From assembly GCA_947306025.1 (NCBI GenBank), contig CAMZFJ010000006.1, positions 1 to 21,954 of the forward strand: a stretch of DNA of 21,954 bases, in the 5' to 3' direction. The position numbers were made by a program, and so were the translations under genes. Shown here piece after piece: positions 20,866-21,954 of this stretch. The notes beneath the pieces were generated by a model. It saw only the letters and a program-made list of their open reading frames with translations, ran no database searches and was not told the origin of the DNA. The DNA comes from an uncultured Fibrobacter sp. (GTDB lineage: Bacteria; Fibrobacterota; Fibrobacteria; Fibrobacterales; Fibrobacteraceae). How positions within the stretch are numbered: position 1 is the first letter of the stretch; every line of letters begins with the position of its first letter.

Positions 20866-21954
20866 CTAGTCGGTGATTATTTTGACTAATTCCGTCATTC
20901 GCTTTGTTTTGTCTTGCATTTCGGAGAGGGTATCGAAGTGGAAAAATACGATTCCAGCTTTGTAAATCAATTTATCTGTGACAATTTCGCCAGGTTTGTA
21001 CCACAAGAATTTCTCGACGATGTTCCCTTGAATTTCGGGGGCGAAGGAGACTTCACGGACTACGCTGTTGTTTTCGATGTTATTCCCGGCCATGACGCAG
21101 TGGCGCAACCAGAAACCTTGGGTGGGGGCGTCTGCAATGCTGGAAATGTCTGCGCCGGTTTCTGCCATGACGATGAATTTCGGATAGTCGATGCCGGTCG
21201 CGTACTTAACGAACTTGATGTATAGATCGCCGGGCGAGCGGCGGCAGATTTCGATGATAATCGGTGTGCCGTCGTTTTTTTCGATGTATTGGATGTGCAA
21301 AATGCCATCGACGAGGTTGAGTTCGCGTGCGATGCGCTCGCTGTAATCGCGAAGCTTGGCGAGTCCCGTGTCGGGCGTTGTGCTGGGCGTATTGGCGCCG
21401 CTGACCAGGTACTTGTTGATAAAGTATTGCTCGTTGTCGGCAAACGCGAATGCGACTTTGCCTTTCACGAGCATGGCGGAAAAACCGTGGTTTGTGCCTT
21501 CGACATATTCTTCGACGACAATGTGATCTTGTCGGGTGCGGCTGCAAGCGTCTTTGTAGGCGACGCGGGCTTCTTCGATTGTCGCTGCGCGGTGGATGCC
21601 TTTGCCCCCTGTGAGGTCTATCGGTTTTACTATAATCGGGAACGTGAGTGCTGCGATGGCGTTTTCAAAAGCCGCGTAGTTTTCGTCGCTTATTTCTTTG
21701 TTGCCCAGGTTTGCAGAAACGGTAATAGCCTTCGGTGTTGGAATGCCAATGCGCGTCGCCAATGCGCGGTACTTGTCCTTGTGGTGGATTTCAAGCGAAG
21801 TTGCGTAGCTGTCGTGGCCCGGCAACCCGAGTTGCTCGCAAACGTAAACAGTCGACAGTAGTGAAAAATCATTGCATCCTGAACAAGCCGCTTGTACATT
21901 CTCGTGGCGAGCCAGTTCAACCATTGCTTCTTTGTTGCTGTAGTCGGCAAATAC
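20866..21954 (-). CDS. ATP-grasp enzyme, missing its N-terminus at the right edge
   Basis: The frame stays open to the window edge (VFADYSNKEAM upstream of the first internal Met), so the start lies outside. Visible features in order: ACSGCNDFSLLSTVYVCEQL and GLPGHDS in the pre-ATP-grasp domain, FPIIVKPIDLTGGKGIHRA (ATP-binding lysine and glycine-rich loop), HIVVEEYVEGTNHGFSAM, and the metal-binding PIIIEICRRSPGDLY near the end. The family joins a carboxylate to an amino or thiol group using ATP. In polysaccharide loci ATP-grasp enzymes of this carbamoyl-phosphate-like type may modify sugars with amino acids, but the substrate is not readable here. 362 residues are seen. The gene precedes the oxidoreductase gene by 50 bp on the same strand. 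Confidence 0.88.
   Translation of the reverse strand, partial: VFADYSNKEAMVELARHENVQAACSGCNDFSLLSTVYVCEQLGLPGHDSYATSLEIHHKDKYRALATRIGIPTPKAITVSANLGNKEISDENYAAFENAIAALTFPIIVKPIDLTGGKGIHRAATIEEARVAYKDACSRTRQDHIVVEEYVEGTNHGFSAMLVKGKVAFAFADNEQYFINKYLVSGANTPSTTPDTGLAKLRDYSERIARELNLVDGILHIQYIEKNDGTPIIIEICRRSPGDLYIKFVKYATGIDYPKFIVMAETGADISSIADAPTQGFWLRHCVMAGNNIENNSVVREVSFAPEIQGNIVEKFLWYKPGEIVTDKLIYKAGIVFFHFDTLSEMQDKTKRMTELVKIITD

Overview
The window looks like a surface-polysaccharide (O-antigen type) locus from a moderately AT-rich Gram-negative bacterium. Gene content (AAA-ATPase/DUF1703 protein, RhuM-family protein, HigBA with a protease-fused antitoxin, Wzm/Wzt exporter, many GT2 enzymes) fits a gut or rumen organism. 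My best guess is Fibrobacter or a relative, but this rests on gene families and style; there is no rRNA or other phylogenetic marker here. No tRNA, rRNA, CRISPR array or transposase was found.

Layout. 1-554 (minus): N-terminal part of a membrane phosphoglycerol-transferase/LTA-synthase-like protein running off the left edge. 706-4307 (plus): AAA-ATPase/PD-(D/E)XK protein, then two GT2 glycosyltransferases. 4263-8012 (minus): three GT2 glycosyltransferases preceded by a zinc-ribbon methyltransferase, tightly packed. 8022-9891 (minus): small winged-helix protein and a DUF4062/ATPase protein. 9900-12827 (minus): phosphoribosyltransferase-HAD fusion, methyltransferase and Wzt. 12966-16202: accessory block with DUF4238 protein (plus), TIR-like protein (minus) and RhuM-family protein (plus). 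16217-17068 (minus): Wzm. 17370-18695 (plus): HigB toxin and HigA-ImmA/IrrE antitoxin. 18768-21954 (minus): polyprenyl-phosphate-type GT2, Gfo/Idh/MocA oxidoreductase and an ATP-grasp enzyme cut by the right edge.

How the genes fit together. Five GT2 enzymes, a predicted ribofuranosyl-transfer enzyme (phosphoribosyltransferase plus HAD phosphatase) and two methyltransferases would build and modify a glycan on a lipid carrier. Wzm (permease) and Wzt (ATPase with a C-terminal glycan-binding domain) would export it. The outstanding property is interleaving: three accessory modules (HigBA; DUF4238/TIR-like/RhuM; DUF4062-ATPase plus winged helix) sit inside the polysaccharide gene set, and one of them separates wzm from wzt, which are normally adjacent. 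A sharp base-composition break inside wzt, from about 25% to about 50% GC near 12060, marks where the variable serotype-specific DNA meets the conserved exporter DNA.

Regulation. Several starts lie only 6-9 nt behind a TATATT or TACATT box, suggesting leaderless or near-leaderless transcripts (706, 12827, 15210, 20815). Wzm has a consensus minus-strand promoter whose -10 and start site overlap a palindrome that recurs 50 bp away. HigBA has its own promoter flanked by AT-rich repeats. The DUF4062 gene carries an 11-nt homopolymer near its start and may be phase-variable.
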